A stretch of 64,000 bases of DNA from Planctomycetota bacterium (GTDB lineage: Bacteria > Planctomycetota > UBA1135), in NCBI GenBank assembly GCA_004295085.1, contig SHNF01000017.1, positions 63,058 to 127,057 on the forward strand. The letters run 5' to 3'. The notes under the pieces were generated by a model, which saw nothing but the letters and a program-made list of their open reading frames with translations, had not been told where the DNA came from and did not search any database. The position numbers were made by a program, and so were the translations under genes. Below are positions 9,150 through 18,670 of the stretch, piece after piece (within the stretch, counting starts at the first letter, position 1; the number at the start of each line of letters is the position of its first letter).

Positions 9150-10907
9150 GTGAGGCGGCGGCTGCAGCGGCTGGTGGCGCCGGTCGGCGCGGCGGGCCTG
9201 TCCATCGGCTCAGGGCTGCGGGAGGCGTTGCGGGGCGGCTACCGGGCCGGCGACCTGCGCGCCGACCTGATGGCTGGCTTGACCGCCGGCATCGTGGCGC
9301 TGCCGCTGGCGATGGCGCTCGCGATCGCGTCGGGCGTGCCGCCGCAGCATGGGATCTACACCTCGATCGTGGCCGGCGCCGTGATCGCGCTGCTCGGCGG
9401 CTCACGCTACAACGTCTCGGGGCCGACGGCGGCCTTCGTGGTGATCCTGGCGCCGATCTCGGCCCAGTTCGGCCTCGGCGGGCTCCTGGTCGCGACCTTG
9501 ATGGCCGGCGTGATCCTGATGTGCATGGGTTTCATGCGGCTGGGACAGCTCATCCAGTTCATCCCGCACCCCGTGACCACGGGCTTCACCGCCGGCATCG
9601 GCGTCGTGATCGCGACCCTGCAGGTCAAGGACCTTCTGGGGCTGGATGTGGAGCGCATGCCGGAGCATTACCTGGAGAGAGTGGGTGCCCTCGCCCGGGC
9701 CCTGCCGGGTGCGCACTGGCAGGACGCGGCGCTCGGTGCGCTGACCCTGGCGGTGCTGCTGCTGTGGCCGCGCGTGTCGCGCCGCGTGCCGTCGCCGCTG
9801 ATCGCGCTGGCGGCCGGCGCCGTGGCCAGCGCGGTCCTCAGCCGCGTGCTCGACGGGTTCCGGGTCGAGACCATCGCCAGCCGCTTCGGCGGCATCCCGC
9901 GCCAGCCGCCGCTGCCGGTCCTGCCCTGGAACCTGCCGGGCCCGGACGGGCAGCCGATCGGCCTGGATCTCGCCGACCTGCGCCAGCTGTTCACGGCCGC
10001 CTTCGCCATCGCCATCCTGGGCGCGATCGAGTCGCTCCTGTGCGCGGTGGTCGCCGACGGCATGGCCGGAAGCAAGCACAACCCCGACGGCGAGCTGATC
10101 GCCCAGGGGGTCGGGAACGTGCTCGCTCCGTTCTTCGGCGGGATCGCCGCCACCGGCGCGATCGCGCGCACTGCCACCAGCATCCGCTCCGGCGCGCGCT
10201 CCCCGCTCGCGGCGCTGGTGCACGCGCTGTTGGTCCTGGCTGCGGTGCTGGCGCTGGCGCCGCTGCTCGGCTATCTGCCGATGGCGTCGCTGGCGGCGCT
10301 GCTCCTGTTGGTGGCCTGGAACATGTGCGAGCTGCCGAACTTCCTCCAGATCCTGCGCGTGGCCCCGCGCAGCGACGTGATCGTTCTGCTGACCTGCTTC
10401 ACCCTCACTGTCGTGTTCGACATGGTGGTCTCGGTGAGCGTCGGCGTGGTGCTGGCGGCACTGCTGTTCATGCGCGACATGGCCGAGCTCAGCAAGGCTC
10501 GCCTCGTGGACCAGCACCCGGAGCTCCCCCAGCGCAAGCTGCCGGAAGGGGTGCTCATCTACGAGGTCGCGGGTCCCATGTTCTTCGGCGCGGCCGAGAA
10601 GGCGGTCGAGACGCTGCGCACCGTGGCCGGGAAGGCCGACGCCTTCATCCTGCACTTCAGCCGCGTGCCGGCCATGGACATCACCGGGCTGGTGGCGCTG
10701 GAGTCGGCGTTGCGCGTCCTCCACCGAGAGGGGGCGTTCGTGATCCTGGCCGGCGTGCAGGCTCAGCCGCGCATGCTGCTGGCGCGCGCCGGGATCAAGC
10801 CGCAGGACGGCCAGCTGGCCATCTGCCGCAGCCTGGAGGAGGCGCTGGCGCTGATCGAGGTGCGTGCGGCCGCGCGCCGGGCCGCCGCCGCTCCGGGTGG
10901 CGCCTGA
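9150..10907 (+). CDS. SulP-family anion transporter with STAS domain
   Basis: This protein of about 585 residues is a SulP (SLC26-like) membrane transporter of sulfate, bicarbonate or another anion. The hydrophobic part starts LMAGLTAGIVALPLAMALAI and spans about residues 40-430, with the conserved IYTSIVAG and VSGPTAAFVVI. A cytoplasmic STAS domain follows at about 470-570 (VLIYEVAGPMFFGAAEK; MDITGLVALESAL). The start is uncertain: GTG at 9150 gives a normal N-terminus, while a TTG at 9030 would add 40 low-complexity residues. GTG 9150 overlaps the TGA of a six-codon upstream frame (ATG at 9133), which may couple translation. Confidence 0.85.
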   Translation: MRRRLQRLVAPVGAAGLSIGSGLREALRGGYRAGDLRADLMAGLTAGIVALPLAMALAIASGVPPQHGIYTSIVAGAVIALLGGSRYNVSGPTAAFVVILAPISAQFGLGGLLVATLMAGVILMCMGFMRLGQLIQFIPHPVTTGFTAGIGVVIATLQVKDLLGLDVERMPEHYLERVGALARALPGAHWQDAALGALTLAVLLLWPRVSRRVPSPLIALAAGAVASAVLSRVLDGFRVETIASRFGGIPRQPPLPVLPWNLPGPDGQPIGLDLADLRQLFTAAFAIAILGAIESLLCAVVADGMAGSKHNPDGELIAQGVGNVLAPFFGGIAATGAIARTATSIRSGARSPLAALVHALLVLAAVLALAPLLGYLPMASLAALLLLVAWNMCELPNFLQILRVAPRSDVIVLLTCFTLTVVFDMVVSVSVGVVLAALLFMRDMAELSKARLVDQHPELPQRKLPEGVLIYEVAGPMFFGAAEKAVETLRTVAGKADAFILHFSRVPAMDITGLVALESALRVLHREGAFVILAGVQAQPRMLLARAGIKPQDGQLAICRSLEEALALIEVRAAARRAAAAPGGA

Positions 10908-11020
10908 GGCGGGAAGCCGATAGTATTTCTGCCCCTTTGGCGGTCGGATGACCCTGCGCAACGCCAGAGCAGGGCTTGGCGACCTGCAGGAACCATCGTG
11001 TCCCCCTCGTACGTCCATCC

Positions 11021-12094
11021 ATGAAGGTCCTGGTTACCGGCGGCTGCGGCTTCCTGGGCAGCCACGTCTGCGAGGCTTTCCGCAAGGAAGGCGCGGACGT
11101 GGTCGCCTTCGACAACATGACCAAGCACGAGCTGAAGCGCACCGGCTACGGCTCGGACGAGGTCCGCGACCATAACGCCAAGGTGTTGCGCGAGATGGGA
11201 GTGCAGGTCGTCAAGGCCGACATCCGCAACCGGGAGGAGCTCCTGGATCACGCGCAGGGCTGCAGCTTCCTGGCGCACACGGCGGCGCAGCCGGCCATGA
11301 CGATCTCCTGGGAGGACATCGACCTCGACTTCAGCACCAACGTGGCGGGCACGTTCAACGTGCTGGAGACCGCGCGCCGGCACAAGGCGGCGGTCGCGAG
11401 CTGCTCCTCGGTGCACGTGTACGGCCCCTGGGTCAACGACACGTTGACCGAGGGCGCGACGCGCTACGAGCGCAAGCCCGTGGCCATCCGCGAGGACGAC
11501 CCGACCATGAACGGCGGCAAGGACGGGAAGATCAGCCCGCTGCACGCCAGCAAGGCCGCCGGCGAGCATTATGTGAAGACCTATGCCGACATGTTCGGGG
11601 TCAAGGCGGCCAACTTCCGCTACACCGGGATCTACGGGCCGCGCCAGTTCGGCGGCGAAGACCACGGCTGGGTTGCGAACTTCGCCATCCGGAACCTGCT
11701 CGGCTGGCCGCTGACGATCTACGGCACGGGCAAGCAGCTGCGCGACATCCTGTACGCCAGCGACGCCGCGGCCGCGTTCGTCCAGTACCAGCGCAAGCCG
11801 GTGGCGGGCACTTACAACATCGGCGGCGGCCCGGGGCACATGATCTCGCTGCTCGAGTGCATCCAGCTCATCGACAAGCTGTCCGGCACGAAGAGCGAGG
11901 TGAAGTTCGGCCCGGGTCGCGACGGCGATCTCCGCTACTTCGTCTGCGACATCACGCGCGCGAGGAACGGCTTTGGCTGGGAGCCGAAGGTGCCGCCGCA
12001 CGAGGGCGTCGGCAAGCTTCTGGCCTGGCTGCGCGAGAACGCGCGCCTGTTCCAGGGGCAGCCGGCGGTGCAGGCGGGAACGAGGAGCCGGTGA
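11021..12094 (+). CDS. Extended SDR NAD-dependent epimerase/dehydratase-like protein
   Basis: This 357-residue protein has the N-terminal NAD-binding TGGCGFLGSHV and the rest of an extended SDR fold (AHTAAQPAMTISW; RYTGIYGPRQFGG; IGGG). These are typical of nucleotide-sugar epimerases and dehydratases. The YxxxK active site is altered: the lysine is present in SPLHASKAAGE, but the tyrosine position is Leu. It may therefore be inactive, use another residue, or act as a binding protein. It heads a three-gene unit; its TGA overlaps the nucleotidyltransferase GTG (GTGA). ATG 11021 is chosen over an in-frame upstream TTG because the Rossmann motif starts seven residues later. Confidence 0.85.
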   Translation: MKVLVTGGCGFLGSHVCEAFRKEGADVVAFDNMTKHELKRTGYGSDEVRDHNAKVLREMGVQVVKADIRNREELLDHAQGCSFLAHTAAQPAMTISWEDIDLDFSTNVAGTFNVLETARRHKAAVASCSSVHVYGPWVNDTLTEGATRYERKPVAIREDDPTMNGGKDGKISPLHASKAAGEHYVKTYADMFGVKAANFRYTGIYGPRQFGGEDHGWVANFAIRNLLGWPLTIYGTGKQLRDILYASDAAAAFVQYQRKPVAGTYNIGGGPGHMISLLECIQLIDKLSGTKSEVKFGPGRDGDLRYFVCDITRARNGFGWEPKVPPHEGVGKLLAWLRENARLFQGQPAVQAGTRSR

Positions 12095-12831
12095 AGGCGC
12101 TGGTCCTGGCCGGCGGCCGCGGCAAGCGGCTGAACGAGCGCACCGAAGAGGTGAACAAGTGCATGCTGCGGCTGCACGGGAAGCCTCTGATCCAGTACAG
12201 CCTGGACAATGCGCTGGCGGCCGGCGTCGAGGAGATCGTGGTGGTGGTCGGCTACCGCGCCGAGGACATCATCAACGAGTTCGGGATCAGCCACCGCGGG
12301 ACCAGGATCCAGTACGTGATCCAGGCCGAGCGCCGCGGGCTGGTGCACGCCATGGAGTGCGCGCGGCCGGCGATCGGCGGCGCCGACTTCATGCTGTTCT
12401 TGGCCGACGAAATCCTGGTGCAGCCGCGCCACGAGGAGATGCTGCGCCAGTTCCGCGAGCAGAACCTGTTCGTGTGCTGCGGCGTGGTGCGGGTGGCGGA
12501 CCGCGCCCTGATCCGCAAGACCTACGCCCTGATCGGGGACGAGCGCAGCCAGCGCATCTACCGCCTGGTGGAGAAGCCGCGCGTGCCGATCAACGACATC
12601 ATGGGGACCGGCAACTGCATCATGCGCTCCGGCATCTATGACTACCTGGAGCGCACGCCCATCAACCCGGAGCGCGGCGAGAAGGAGCTCCCGGACCTGA
12701 TCCAGTGCGCCATCGACGAGGGCCGCGAGGTGCACTACTTCGACATCGGCGACGGCTACATCAACATCAACACGCCGGACGACATCGAGTCGGTCGAGGC
12801 CCGCTACCAGACGCGCCTGCTGAGCCGCTAG
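12091..12831 (+). CDS. Sugar-phosphate nucleotidyltransferase
   Basis: This 246-residue protein has the nucleotidyltransferase signature at its very N-terminus (ALVLAGGRGKRL) and then NKCMLRLHGKPLIQYSLD, the region that contacts the sugar phosphate. A metal-site Asp is visible in FMLFLADEIL. The C-terminal half (VEKPRVPINDIMGTGNCIM) matches the family, and no hexapeptide acyltransferase extension is present. It should make an NDP-sugar, probably for the neighbouring glycosyltransferase. The start is GTG 12091, which overlaps the upstream TGA, gives the correct N-terminus and implies translational coupling. The specific sugar is not recognisable. Confidence 0.87.
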   Translation: MKALVLAGGRGKRLNERTEEVNKCMLRLHGKPLIQYSLDNALAAGVEEIVVVVGYRAEDIINEFGISHRGTRIQYVIQAERRGLVHAMECARPAIGGADFMLFLADEILVQPRHEEMLRQFREQNLFVCCGVVRVADRALIRKTYALIGDERSQRIYRLVEKPRVPINDIMGTGNCIMRSGIYDYLERTPINPERGEKELPDLIQCAIDEGREVHYFDIGDGYININTPDDIESVEARYQTRLLSR

Positions 12832-12835
12832 CGCC

Positions 12836-13516
12836 ATGGCCGCTGCCCGGTTCCTGGTGGTCATCCCGGCCTACAACGAGGAAGAGACCATCGAAGAGGT
12901 GGTGCGCCGCTCGCAGAAGCACTGCGACGTGTGCGTGGTGGACGACTGCAGCAAGGACCGCACGCCCGAGATCCTCGCCTCCATCCCGGGTGTCCACGTC
13001 GTCCGCCATCAGCAGAACACGCACATCGCCGGCGCGGTCCTCGACGGCATGCGTTACGCGCTGGGCAACGGCTACGACTACGCCGTGACCATGGACGCCG
13101 GCCTCAGCCACAACCCGGACGAGCTGCCGCGCTTCCTGCAGTGCGAGCCGGCGGACCTGGTCATCGGCGCGCGCGACCCGGGCCAAGTGCAAGGCGTGCC
13201 CCTGCGCCGGCGCGTCCTCAGCCGCTGCGGCACCTTCCTGATGAACTCGGCCCTGTCGGACCGCAACCGCAACGGTCCCAAGCGGCTGCGCGACTGCACC
13301 AGCGGCTACCGGCGCTATTCGCGCCGCGCCATGGAGGTCCTCACCACCGCCACGCTGCGCAGCCGCGCCTTCGACTTCCTGCTGGAATCCCTGGCGGTCC
13401 TCAGCCGCAGCGGCTGCTCCATCCGCGAGGTCCCGATCTCCTACAAGTTCACCAACTCCTCGCTGAACTGGCGCATCGTGCGCGAAGCCCTGCGCATGTG
13501 GTGGAGCCTGAAATAG
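12836..13516 (+). CDS. Family 2 glycosyltransferase, dolichyl-phosphate-mannose-synthase-like
   Basis: This 226-residue protein has the GT-A fold start FLVVIPAYNEEETIEEVV and the nucleotide-contacting VVDDCSKDRT. It has no C-terminal membrane domain. The usual DxD metal motif (as in MDADxSH) reads MDAGLSHNPDE here, so the second Asp is Gly. An RDCTSGYRRYSRRA block and a C-terminal PISYKF match polyprenyl-phosphate glycosyltransferases. It probably transfers a sugar to polyprenyl phosphate, using product from the nucleotidyltransferase four bases upstream. The convergent GT-C-like gene just downstream could use that lipid-linked sugar. Confidence 0.83.
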   Translation: MAAARFLVVIPAYNEEETIEEVVRRSQKHCDVCVVDDCSKDRTPEILASIPGVHVVRHQQNTHIAGAVLDGMRYALGNGYDYAVTMDAGLSHNPDELPRFLQCEPADLVIGARDPGQVQGVPLRRRVLSRCGTFLMNSALSDRNRNGPKRLRDCTSGYRRYSRRAMEVLTTATLRSRAFDFLLESLAVLSRSGCSIREVPISYKFTNSSLNWRIVREALRMWWSLK

Positions 13517-13517
13517 G

Positions 13518-15170
13518 CTACCGGCGCCGGTACACGAACATGCGCCGCGAGATGCGCTCCAGCGGCGAGCCGGGCAGCGGCCGGTTCTGGATCTCCGCCA
13601 CCAGCTCGTAGTCGCGCGCCAGGGCCGGGTGCGTCGCGGCGAGCTGGTTGGTGGCCGAAGTCCGGCTCACGCTCCAGTCGCGGCCGTCGGAGCCGCGCAC
13701 GCGCTCGGTGCTGCGCGGCCCGCCCTCGCCGTCCGTCCCGGCCAGGCTGCGGTTGACCAGGACCCACTGCGGACGGCGCCGCTCGAACACGTAGTCCATG
13801 TCCGCCTTCTCCCAGTAGTCGTCCGGCGCGCCGAGCTGCGGGTTGGCGCGGCGCCCGTGATGGGCGATGTGCACGTCGCACAGCCCGACCATGTCCACGA
13901 ACGGGTTGTCCAGGAGCGCGTAGGGCACCACGCCCATGGCGCAGGAGGCGATCAGCTCGCCCGGCGGGATGATGGCGCGCAGCTCGTGGGCCGTCTCCCA
14001 GGCCGAGCTCCAGGCCTGGTTCATGGCCTCGAGCCGCGGGTCCGCCTGCCGGTCCACCAGGTACAAGGAGGCGCCTCCGGCCGCGACCAGCCCGGCTACG
14101 GGCAGCGCGCGCAGCCGCGGCCAGCGCGTCGCGATGAGGGCGGCGCCGCGCGCGCACAGGACCAGGGCGAAGGGGAGCGCGGGCAGGATGAAGCGCCACA
14201 GCGGCATCCAATCGCCGCCGCCCTTGAGGATGAGCAGGACCTGGAAGCCGCCGAGCAGCAGCGCCAGGGAGAGGAGAGGGTGGCGGCGCAGCGGCCACAG
14301 GAAGGCGCAGCAGGCCAGGCCGGCGAGCGCCAGGGGAGCGTGCGCCAGGAGGAAGCCCCTCAGGTAGAGGAGGCCGGCGCGGTACTGCGCGAGCGCGTAC
14401 GGGCTCGCCAGGCCGTCCTCGCCGCCCAGCTTGGCGTAGGTGGCGTTGCTCAGCGGCCAGCCGTAGTAGTGCAGGCGCCAGGCGAAGAAGGCGGCCAGGC
14501 CGGCGCCGGCGATCAGGGCACGCAGCAGGATCTGGCGGCGGTGGCGGCGCAGGCGGTCATGCAACCAGGAGTGCGCCAGGCTGTGGCCGACGAAGACGGC
14601 CGGCAGCGCGAAGGACTCGGGCCGGGTGAGCGCCACCAGGATCAGCCAGAAGGCGGAGTGGGGGAAGCGCGCCGGCTGCTCCAGCTCGCGCAGGTAGGCC
14701 AGCGCGCTGATCACCAGCAGCAGCGCCAGCAGGACCTCGGGCATGCCGGAAGCGGCCCAGTAGGCCAGCGGCACGGACATCGCCAGCAGGGCCGCCACCA
14801 CCAGGGCCTGCCCGGGCGGCGTTCCGAAACGCAGCGCCAGGCGCCAGGAGCACAGCAGCGTCAGCGCGGCGACGCCGATCCCGCTCCAGCGGGCCATGGC
14901 CGGGATCGGCAGGCCGAGCTTGCCGTACAGCCCGAGCAGCAGCGTCCAGAGCGTGCTGCTGTGGCCCTCCACGCGCTCGTCCGGGTTGAATACAAGCCCG
15001 TGGCTGCGGGCGAAGTTCTCGGCGAAGCGGTAGTAGATGTAGGAGTCGTCCACGATGTGGCCCAGGTACCGGGACGCGTGCACGACGAACAAGGCCACGC
15101 AGGCGCACAGGGCCAGGGCGCGCACGCGGCGGGCCGGCGACGCGTCGGCAAGGAGACCGGAAGCAATCAC
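13518..15170 (-). CDS. Polytopic GT-C-type glycosyltransferase, AftB-like
   Basis: This membrane protein of about 550 residues has roughly ten hydrophobic segments and a soluble C-terminal region. Near the N-terminus it carries an acidic loop with VDDSYIYYRFAENFARSHG followed by VFNPDERVEGHSST. That pattern is typical of GT-C enzymes that use polyprenyl-phosphate sugars, resembling mycobacterial AftB-type proteins, where the paired Asp is catalytic. The start is placed at GTG 15170. A longer open frame continues to 16460 but is antisense to aroC and not credible. It converges on the GT2 gene with one base between them, consistent with a shared cell-surface glycan pathway. Substrate unknown. 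Confidence 0.78.
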   Translation of the reverse strand: MIASGLLADASPARRVRALALCACVALFVVHASRYLGHIVDDSYIYYRFAENFARSHGLVFNPDERVEGHSSTLWTLLLGLYGKLGLPIPAMARWSGIGVAALTLLCSWRLALRFGTPPGQALVVAALLAMSVPLAYWAASGMPEVLLALLLVISALAYLRELEQPARFPHSAFWLILVALTRPESFALPAVFVGHSLAHSWLHDRLRRHRRQILLRALIAGAGLAAFFAWRLHYYGWPLSNATYAKLGGEDGLASPYALAQYRAGLLYLRGFLLAHAPLALAGLACCAFLWPLRRHPLLSLALLLGGFQVLLILKGGGDWMPLWRFILPALPFALVLCARGAALIATRWPRLRALPVAGLVAAGGASLYLVDRQADPRLEAMNQAWSSAWETAHELRAIIPPGELIASCAMGVVPYALLDNPFVDMVGLCDVHIAHHGRRANPQLGAPDDYWEKADMDYVFERRRPQWVLVNRSLAGTDGEGGPRSTERVRGSDGRDWSVSRTSATNQLAATHPALARDYELVAEIQNRPLPGSPLERISRRMFVYRRR

Positions 15171-15266
15171 AGCGAGGGGGGAGAGGGGGGAGGATGCGGA
15201 AACGACGCGGCGCCCGGGAACGCCTAGATTATTCGGGCGCGGACCGTCTCCAGGGCCGCGAACCCG

Positions 15267-16469
15267 ATGAGCCACGGCCGCAGTCCGGACAGCATGGGCC
15301 TCAGCTGGCGCACGGCTGGAGAGTCGCACGGCCCGGCCCTGGTCGCGCTGCTCGAGGGCCTGCCCGCCGGCCTCTTGGTGGACCTGGCGGCGGTGCAGCA
15401 CGGCATGGGCCGGCGCTGGAAGGCCTACGGGCGCGGTCCGCGGGCCAAGATCGAGCAGGACCGTGTGGAGTGCCTGTCCGGTTTGAAGCGGGGTGTGACG
15501 CTCGGCTCGCCGCTGGCGCTGCTGGTGCACAACAGCGACACGCGCGTGGACCAGCTGCCGAACCTGGCGGCGCCGCGCCCGGGGCACGCCGACCTCGCGG
15601 GAGTGCTGCGCAACCGCTGCCGCGACGTGCGCGCCGTCCTGGAGCGCGCATCGGCGCGCGAGACTGCGGCCCGGGTGGCGCTCGGCGAGGTCGTCCGCCA
15701 GCTGCTGGCGCTCTTCGAGATCGAGGCCTTCGGCTACGTGACTGCGCTGGGCGGGATCGCGGCGGCGGCCGCCCCGGAAGACCGCGCCGCCTTGCGCGCC
15801 CAGCGCGACCGGAGCGTCTTCTTCGGCTTCGACACGGCCTGCGACGCGGCCTGGCGCGCGTGCATCGAGGCGGCCGCCGAAGCCGGGGATTCCGTGGGGG
15901 GAGTGGTGGAGGTGCAGGTGTGGGGCTGCCCGCCGGGCCTGGGCGGCACCGCCCAGCACAGCGACCGCCTGGACGCCCGCCTGATGGCGGGCCTGGCCAG
16001 CCTGCCGGCCATCAAGGGCGTCGAGATCGGCCTGGGCTTTCGGGCCGCGGAGCTGCCGGGCTCGGCGGTGCACGACGAGATCGTGCCGGCTCAGGGCGGT
16101 TGGGCCGGCCTGGGCCGCTCCAGCAACCGGATCGGAGGGGTGGAGGGCGGCTACAGCAACGGCCAGGTCATCCGGCTGCGCGCGGCGATGAAGCCGATCC
16201 CGACCATGCGCCGGGGGGCGGCCTCGGTGGACCTGGAGGCGATGCAGCCGGCCCGGGCCACGTACGAGCGCAGCGACGTGTGCGCCGTTCCGGCCGCATC
16301 CGTGGCCGCGGAGGCGGTGGTGCTGCTGGAGCTGGCGTCGGCGCTGCGCGCCCGCCTGGGCGGGGTCAGCGTCGAGGAGATGGTGCAGCGCTGGCGCCGG
16401 CTGGGCCGTGAGGAGCGCCCGGCGGACTGGCCGGAGGACGTCGCCGGGCTGGGTGGGCACGCCAGTTGA
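15267..16469 (+). CDS. aroC: Chorismate synthase
   Basis: This 400-residue protein converts 5-enolpyruvylshikimate-3-phosphate to chorismate using reduced FMN, the last shikimate step. Signatures are TAGESHGPALVALLEG at the N-terminus, GSPLALLVHNSD, the RPGHADL block, SARETAARVALGEV, and C-terminal GGVEGGYSNGQVIRLRAAMKPIPT. Length is normal for the longer bacterial class. A second in-frame ATG at 15294 gives MGLSWRTAGESHG, which matches the usual N-terminal spacing, so the true start may be nine codons in. TAGATT at 15225 is a possible -10. It is divergent from the GT-C-like gene. Confidence 0.96.
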   Translation: MSHGRSPDSMGLSWRTAGESHGPALVALLEGLPAGLLVDLAAVQHGMGRRWKAYGRGPRAKIEQDRVECLSGLKRGVTLGSPLALLVHNSDTRVDQLPNLAAPRPGHADLAGVLRNRCRDVRAVLERASARETAARVALGEVVRQLLALFEIEAFGYVTALGGIAAAAAPEDRAALRAQRDRSVFFGFDTACDAAWRACIEAAAEAGDSVGGVVEVQVWGCPPGLGGTAQHSDRLDARLMAGLASLPAIKGVEIGLGFRAAELPGSAVHDEIVPAQGGWAGLGRSSNRIGGVEGGYSNGQVIRLRAAMKPIPTMRRGAASVDLEAMQPARATYERSDVCAVPAASVAAEAVVLLELASALRARLGGVSVEEMVQRWRRLGREERPADWPEDVAGLGGHAS

Positions 16470-16493
16470 CGGGGGCGGCCCGCGCCCTACACT
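16466..16493 (+). promoter_or_regulatory. Strong sigma70-like promoter of the tRNA-tuf transcript
   Basis: TTGACG (16466-16471) and TACACT (16488-16493) are separated by 16 bases. The same layout recurs before rpsL and rpsJ. The -35 overlaps the aroC stop codon, and the first tRNA begins about 30 bases after the -10. It should drive the four tRNAs and tuf. Confidence 0.7.
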
Positions 16494-16522
16494 GTTGTGC
16501 CCTTTCGGCCGCCGGGTGCTTG

Positions 16523-16598
16523 GCTAGCGTAGCTCAGTTGGTAGAGCTTCCGCCTTGTAAGCGGACGGTCGAGGGTTCAAGTCCCTCCGCTAGCTCCA
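16523..16598 (+). tRNA. tRNA-Thr (anticodon TGT)
   Basis: A 76-base cloverleaf with acceptor GCTAGCG/CGCTAGC, D-arm GCTC..GAGC, anticodon stem TCCGC/GCGGA with loop CTTGTAA, T-arm GAGGG-TTCAAGT-CCCTC, and encoded CCA. The anticodon TGT reads ACA and other Thr codons by wobble. It is first in the Thr-Tyr-Gly-Thr-tuf set, the same order as the E. coli thrU-tyrU-glyT-thrT-tufB operon. Confidence 0.97.
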
Positions 16599-16712
16599 TG
16601 CCGGCGGCTTCCGGCAACCGGATTGTCCGTGCATGGATGCGGCGGTCGGCGTTCTTTGGCTCTGGGAACTGGAAGGACCGTCTCGGCAAGCGCAAGCGAC
16701 TCCGTTTCCCCT

Positions 16713-16798
16713 GGGGAGATACCGAAGCGGCCAAACGGGACAGACTGTAAATCTGTTGGCTCATGCCTTCAGAGGTTCGAATCCTCTTCTCCCCACCA
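16713..16798 (+). tRNA. tRNA-Tyr (anticodon GTA)
   Basis: An 86-base class II tRNA with acceptor GGGGAGA/TCTCCCC, anticodon stem CAGA/TCTG around a loop with GTA, the long variable arm expected of bacterial tRNA-Tyr, T-loop GTTCGAATC and encoded CCA. Second in the tRNA-tuf transcript. Confidence 0.97.
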
Positions 16799-16871
16799 CG
16801 CTGCCCGAAGCGGCCCGTGCTGTGGCTCGTGCAGGACGCGCTGCGCGCTGCACCCGCATGCCGGAACGCCT

Positions 16872-16945
16872 GCGGGTGTAGCTCAATGGTAGAGCGCCAG
16901 CCTTCCAAGCTGGCTACGTGGGTTCGATTCCCATCACCCGCTCCA
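16872..16945 (+). tRNA. tRNA-Gly (anticodon TCC)
   Basis: A 74-base tRNA with acceptor GCGGGTG/CACCCGC, D-arm GCTC..GAGC, anticodon stem CCAGC/GCTGG with loop CTTCCAA, T-loop GTTCGATTC and encoded CCA. The anticodon TCC reads GGA/GGG. Third in the tRNA-tuf transcript. Confidence 0.97.
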
Positions 16946-17005
16946 GCCTGGCTTCCTCGGCTCGTCCGCCGTGCTGCCGCCATCCAGCGAGCGACGCAGC
17001 AGGCT

Positions 17006-17081
17006 GCTGCAGTAGCTCAGCCGGTAGAGCACCTCCTTGGTAAGGAGGAGGTCACGGGTTCAAGTCCCGTCTGCAGCTCCA
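17006..17081 (+). tRNA. tRNA-Thr (anticodon GGT)
   Basis: A 76-base tRNA with acceptor GCTGCAG/CTGCAGC, anticodon stem CCTCC/GGAGG with loop TTGGTAA, T-arm CGGG-TTCAAGT-CCCG and encoded CCA. The anticodon GGT reads ACC/ACT, the frequent Thr codons in this GC-rich genome. The 166 bases to tuf contain no further gene. Confidence 0.97.
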
Positions 17082-17247
17082 CCGAGACCGCCTCCCTTCT
17101 CCGGGTTCCCGTTTCCGGCCCGCCGTCCGGCGCCGCCGGAGACCGCCGCCGCGCCCGTGGCGCGGCGCGCCTCACGACCTGCTCCAACGATCGCAGCGAA
17201 TCCACAACACCCAGTCTCCGCAGTAGGCGGACCAGCATCCACCGACC

Positions 17248-18447
<1,200 letters not shown>

Positions 18448-18496
18448 GACCAGCCGAGGCCGGCCGGGCCCGGCCCGGCCGGCCCCAAGCACCGCC

Positions 18497-18655
18497 ATGA
18501 AGAACAAGGACCGCCACGTTTTCCTCGAGTGCACCGAGTGCAAGAACCGCAACTACGCGGTCGGCAAGAAGCAACGGGCGGAGTACAAGATCGAGAAGAA
18601 GAAGTTCTGCCCGTTCTGCGGCAAGCACACTCCGCACAAGGAAAAGAAGCTCTGA
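18497..18655 (+). CDS. rpmG: 50S ribosomal protein L33
   Basis: This 52-residue protein was translated directly from the sequence and is below many gene-size cutoffs. It contains the zinc-ribbon form of L33: Cys12-x2-Cys15 (ECTECKNRNY) and Cys38-x2-Cys41 (FCPFCGKH), with a Lys-rich tail. It is a large-subunit protein near the E site. It sits between tuf and secE, its usual place. The tRNA-Trp gene often found next to it is not present. Confidence 0.95.
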   Translation: MKNKDRHVFLECTECKNRNYAVGKKQRAEYKIEKKKFCPFCGKHTPHKEKKL

Positions 18656-18670
18656 GAGCGCGCACCCCGC

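Noticed and set aside
15171..16460. Upstream extension of the GT-C-like gene to a 980-residue protein
   Set aside because: The extra 430 residues are antisense to aroC and look like a frame shadow; the membrane protein begins sensibly at GTG 15170.
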